A stretch of 33,378 bases of DNA from Perkinsus chesapeaki (Eukaryota; Perkinsozoa; Perkinsida; Perkinsidae). Below, one piece after another: positions 29,978 to 33,378 of this stretch (positions within the stretch are counted from its first letter, which is position 1; each line of letters starts with the position of its first letter). Position numbers and translations under genes: made by a program. The stretch covers positions 1 through 33,378 of the forward strand of contig JAAPAO010000395.1 in the NCBI GenBank assembly GCA_013115145.1, written 5' to 3'. The notes under the pieces were generated by a model, which searched no databases, was not told the origin of the DNA, and saw only the letters and a list, made by a program, of their open reading frames with translations.

Positions 29978-30396
29978 ATGGTTCTTTCCCATGAGAAGTC
30001 CCGTCATCGAGTGTGCCGATGGTGCGGCATGACCAAATGGCGAGGCTGGGTTAGTAACCTATCCAAGAGGTCTCTACTCCTTCCTTTAGCGTATGGACTA
30101 TGTATGCTACTTCAAGGATGATCTCAAGCTGCTCGGCATCGACATCGATTCTCCCAAAGAGAAGCTGCTACCAACTAGAATATGTCGCATTTGCCGTATG
30201 TGCTTCCAAGAGGTGAATCCTACCAATGCTCTTAACCTTCTTCGGACTGGTTTTTCAGTACCCCCACGACGCGGAAGGATTCGTTCGGCACGGTCGGGTA
30301 CCAGTTGATTGGACTCCGGTGTACCGGGACGAGCCCGGGGTCGATCATTCGAGATGCAAGGTGTGTTGCGCTGCAAGAGGGCAGCTCGTGAAATAG
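29978..30396 (+). CDS. ZAD-like C2-C2 zinc-domain protein, paralog 3
   Basis: Exon 1 (29978-30049) MVLSHEKSRHRVCRWCGMTK up to WRGW; exon 2 (30090-30212, exactly 41 codons as in paralog 2) MDYVCYFKDDLKLLGIDI, then LLPTRICRICRMCFQE; exon 3 (30259-30396) YPHDAEGFVRHGRVPVDW, then VDHSRCKVCCAARGQLVK, TAG. Introns are 40 and 46 nt, both phase 0. This copy shows the ZAD signature best: C-R-x-C, a helix with L-x-x-L-G-I-D-I, then L-P-x-x-I-C-x-x-C. Total about 110 residues. Confidence 0.78.
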
Positions 30397-31030
30397 CATC
30401 CTCAGCTACTTCATGCTACTGATGAGACTGTGTTTCCGTTATTCACAGTGTACTTGCGCTACTGCAGTTGGATCTATCCAGCGGGTCGATTGCTGAGTGG
30501 AAGATAATTGTGTGTAACCGTGGCTAGTTTGTAGGGTATACTTTAATTACTCATCGTGGCGGACTCTCCCGAACCTGAGAGCCCACGGTAGCAAATGCCT
30601 CGTTTGTGTTTTGACTCGGTTCACAGAGCCAGAGTCATAATTGTCATTTGTGGTAGTAGGTCCGATGTATCGGACGTCCAACTTATCGAAGATAACCCAA
30701 GCGTGACCGCGTACTCCACTCAACATGTAACCATGGTCTACTGTGTGTCACCAATGAGCATATCCGATAGGTAACATGGCACGTTTCATCGGCAACACAT
30801 GGTGAGGCGATAGACCCCATTGAGCCTGGTAATCAACCCTAGCGGAAGGCAATCCCATCCGGCCTCGTCAGGGTCCCCAATTCTAGTGTCACCGGTAACA
30901 ATCCATTCCCCTCGTCCACATAACATGCAGCACCTTCGACACGGGACTCCACTTACGAGTAGGGCTCATTGACATACGCGTGTCACCGCCCAGCCTTTAA
31001 TATGGATTCATACAACTTCCCAACGCCCAG
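30397..31030. other. intergenic and possible first exon(s) of the transporter
   Basis: Must contain the transporter promoter and its cytosolic N-terminus. A candidate exon near 30811-30893 reads LSLVINPSGRQSHPASSGS and ILVSP before a GTAACA donor, but I could not join it cleanly to an ATG or to the exon at 31031. Nothing else recognised. Confidence 0.35.
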
Positions 31031-32886
31031 GTACCCTTAACCTCTGCGCTACCACCATCGGAGCCGGCATGCTCGGTCTGCCCAGAGCCTTCGCGTCCTG
31101 TGGGATCCTACTTGGTGTAACTACTCCCCCAAACGATGATTATCTTCTCTTTTAGATTCTGGTAATTGTTGTTACCGCCTTGGCAACTGATAGAACGCTC
31201 GTATGGCTGGTTATGTGTGCGCGTGAAAGCCGGCGAAGGTACGCCATCAACCAAGCACGATCGCTTGCATCGTCTTTAGGTCGTATGAGAGCAACGCTCG
31301 CGTTTACCTCGGGACGATGGGGGAAAGGCTTCTCAATACTGCCTTGGTGAGGCCGTCCTCTCTTCACGTCCGCACAATCGCTGTCCCTATCCAGTTGCTA
31401 TTACTCTTTGGGGCATGTACGGCCATGATGGTTATCACAATCGACCTGGAACCGCAATTTCTGATGCTGCTTCTCCCCGGGGTGATGCCTCTATAGTCCA
31501 TATATTACTCGCCTATCTGTGCAGGCATCGCCTCTGGTTGCAGCCATCATGTCCAGCGCTCTCGTGCTGCCTTTCACTCTGTCGAAGGATCTTAGGTAGC
31601 TTCCTCCACCCTATCAAGCCCCAGTGCTCCTTCTCCTATAGTGTTCTCCGGTATGCCTCAGCTGCATCGCTGGTATGCATTTTCATTCTTTTCCTGACGC
31701 AAGTGTATCTCATGGTCATGGCCGATACCAAGGTGCGCGCGGACTCGCGCTCAGCAGGTGGCATCTCCTTCCTCGGTGTAGATCAATCCAACAGTTTCCG
31801 TCTGGCGACCGCAGGGCCTCTGGTCAGTGATCGCCTCGTTCCCGCTAGTTCTATCATCTTATGTTGGACACTTCAACATTTTCAAGATAGACTACGAACT
31901 CAAGCATCGCTACCACGGTGATATGAGTAACACTGCCATTTGCCTCATCGGAGCTCCAACGCTCTCCTTCTATACAGATAACATAATACATGTGTCGATA
32001 TGTGGTATAGCTACTCCACTCTACATCGCCTCTGGACTCATGGGGTATCTTCTCTACGGCGAAAGCGTTAAGAGCAACCTTGTGCAGGTTGGTTGTGGCG
32101 TATCTTGTGCACACTTAACATTCGATCTCAGGAGTGGTATGGGTCCCCCGAGTTGATGTTGCAAGTGTGCCAAGTGGCTGTCATTCTCACTAACTTGTAG
32201 CACTAACTCCCTCTCTTTTGTAGTGGTAATGATCTTATCCCACCAGATTCAAGTTCCCACTACTATTGGCTCCCCTCAGGGAAAGCCTAACCGAAAGAGT
32301 GATTGCCAATGCATTTCTCCCTGCACCTTGTCCCTCAACAGGTTCCTACGCTAAAAAACGTTAATAACGTCGCCCTCACATCGTCCCTATTTATCTTGAT
32401 CATTCTCGCCGCCCTATCAACTAAATCGTTGGGAACTGTAAGCATCAAAGGCTGCTAGTCACTTTCGATTTCCCTCAGGTATTAGCACTCGTTGGCAGCT
32501 TATCGGGCTCAGCGGTCGGTCTTATTCTACCGGCATCTATGTACCTTGGAAACAGCCGGCTCTCAGAAAGCGTAGACTCTTGTTTAGGTACGTCTCCTAC
32601 AGGCGTCGAGGCCACGCAAGGGAGACGTTATTGCGTGAGATAGAGCAGGCGGCAATGGAAATGCATGAAGCTCATCGCAACGACCCGATGCTTGAGGGGC
32701 TCATGCCTCCACCACCATTGGTCGCCACGGATGAGCCAGTCGTGAGTTATTGGACTGCTGTTCCCACGGTGAGTAACAGCTGCTCATAGCATATCCGATC
32801 CCTCTTTGCAGGGGATTCTCCTACTCGGGATTGGAGAGGCTTTGCTAGGATTCATAGCAACCTTGCGGGACTGGGGAACCCGATGA
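31031..32886 (+). CDS. amino-acid transporter, AAAP/SLC38 type, at least 14 exons (5' end unresolved)
   Basis: A multi-pass membrane permease of the amino-acid/auxin permease family, moving neutral or cationic amino acids across the plasma or vacuolar membrane. The first resolved exon has the hallmark first membrane helix LNLCATTIGAGMLGLPRAF. Later landmarks are ILVIVVTALATDRTLVWLV, YESNARVYLGTMGERLLNTA, LLLLFGACTAMMVITIDL, ASPLVAAIMSSALVLPFTLS, KDLSVLRYASAASLVCIF, ASFPLVLSSYVGHFNIFKI, ATPLYIASGLMGYLLYGES, LFKFPLLLAPLRESL, VALTSSLFILIILAALS, VGSLSGSAVGLILPASM and GILLLGIGEALLGFIATL. Exon ends were placed by frame; the 13 introns are 34-62 nt. An Arg/Glu-rich loop with GLMPPPPLV precedes the last helix. 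Coding total from 31031 is 423 codons. The SLC38 topology with about 11 helices is complete except for the N-terminal tail. Confidence 0.92.
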
Positions 32887-33157
32887 TGATGATTATGATT
32901 GTGTTTTCAGCAAGAGCTGTTGTGTTATGAAGTCTATGACTATGACACGCTTACACACGCCTTGTGATGGTGTTAGTGTTCAACCAGTGTGTAAGTTACG
33001 AATCTATATAGCTTAGTTGTGTGCCTTCAGCTAAGTGACTAAGCTGAAGGCACACAACGAGGGTCGCTTGATTTATGAACGTTTTCCAACTGCCAAGACA
33101 ACAATATTTCAAAGATAGATGAAAATAATTCACAAGCAACACATTGCTGAATTAAGC
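32887..33157. other. convergent 3' intergenic region with hairpin
   Basis: Lies between the 3' ends of the plus-strand transporter and the minus-strand gene entering from the right edge. Apart from the hairpin at 33016-33058 nothing is recognised. Confidence 0.5.
33016..33058. repeat. perfect inverted repeat, 17-bp stem, 9-nt loop
   Basis: GTTGTGTGCCTTCAGCT, nine bases, then AGCTGAAGGCACACAAC. It sits between two convergent genes, where it could affect 3' end formation; it could also be a small foldback element. Confidence 0.85.
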
Positions 33158-33378
33158 TCAAGTCGAGAACCTGCTGTTGTAGGCTTTCACCTCAAGATGC
33201 TCTATGTTCTCAATCTCCTTGATATCTTTCTCGGTAAAGTGTTAATAGCCACCATCTGAGATGCCAGAGACTGGCAGCCAGACTGCTGGCTTACCCACAT
33301 CCAGCTTCCTCTTTGGGCGATTCTCCGTCTCAAGTACGGTGATTCTTGCACACAGAGCTCCAATCTGTCCAAAGTTGA
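33158..33378 (-). CDS. 3' end of a gene (partial), with in-frame TAA
   Basis: The minus-strand frame entering at the window edge reads FGQIGALCARITVLETENRP, then KRKLDVGKPAVWLPV and SGISDGGY, with TAA at 33244-33242. The same frame then continues with good coding character, HFTEKDIKEIENIEHLEV and KAYNSRFST, to TGA at 33158. The first part looks like the end of a coiled coil. Either the gene ends at 33242 or the TAA is a nonsense change. A GT-AG pair 39 nt apart (33294-33256) does not remove the TAA. No family recognised. Confidence 0.5.

Noticed and set aside
1-33378. Spliced-leader gene, tRNA, rRNA or CRISPR array
   Set aside because: No sequence resembling these was found on reading both strands; a covariance-model scan would be needed to exclude tRNAs fully.

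Overview
This window is nuclear DNA of an intron-dense protist. Genes on both strands are cut by many GT-AG introns, mostly 34-62 nt long. In two cases conserved protein families prove the splicing: a 12-exon aminoacylase-1 and an at least 14-exon SLC38-type amino-acid transporter. Dense short introns, small secreted proteins without recognisable relatives, and F-box/LRR paralogs suggest an alveolate of the Perkinsus kind. That is inference; nothing here names the species. I saw no bacterial operon signals, CRISPR, rRNA, tRNA or recognisable transposase.

Layout. 1-8114 is minus strand: a small helical (TPR-like) protein; aminoacylase-1; a basic/disordered protein; and a long protein of unknown family whose 3' part carries an AN1-type zinc finger. 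8121-10508 is a large inverted duplication with arms of about 0.79 and 0.95 kb. Its arms hold the divergent start region between the long minus-strand gene and a small secreted-protein gene, which lies in the spacer. 11134-16348 is minus strand: a short basic/proline-tailed protein, weak hypotheticals, and a 980-residue PX-ARM-coiled-coil protein. 16500-21103 is rich in short signal-peptide or membrane-anchored proteins with no recognised family, and in triplet microsatellites that lie mostly in introns. 21496-23970 encodes a Pro/Tyr-rich protein with a C-terminal C2H2 finger.

From 24712 the coding strand switches to plus: a small basic protein, two intronless F-box/LRR genes in tandem, three tandem paralogs with a ZAD-like C2-C2 zinc domain, and the amino-acid transporter. 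A partial minus-strand gene enters from the right edge.

How the genes may work together. Aminoacylase-1 and the transporter belong to amino-acid salvage and uptake. The F-box proteins are candidate SCF substrate adaptors. The PX protein is a candidate endosomal membrane adaptor. Most other genes are lineage-specific. The most unusual item is the ZAD-like trio, because that fold is known mainly from arthropod zinc-finger proteins. The most unusual structure is the inverted duplication. Exon joins were worked out by hand from reading frame, splice dinucleotides and, where available, family conservation; uncertain ones are marked.
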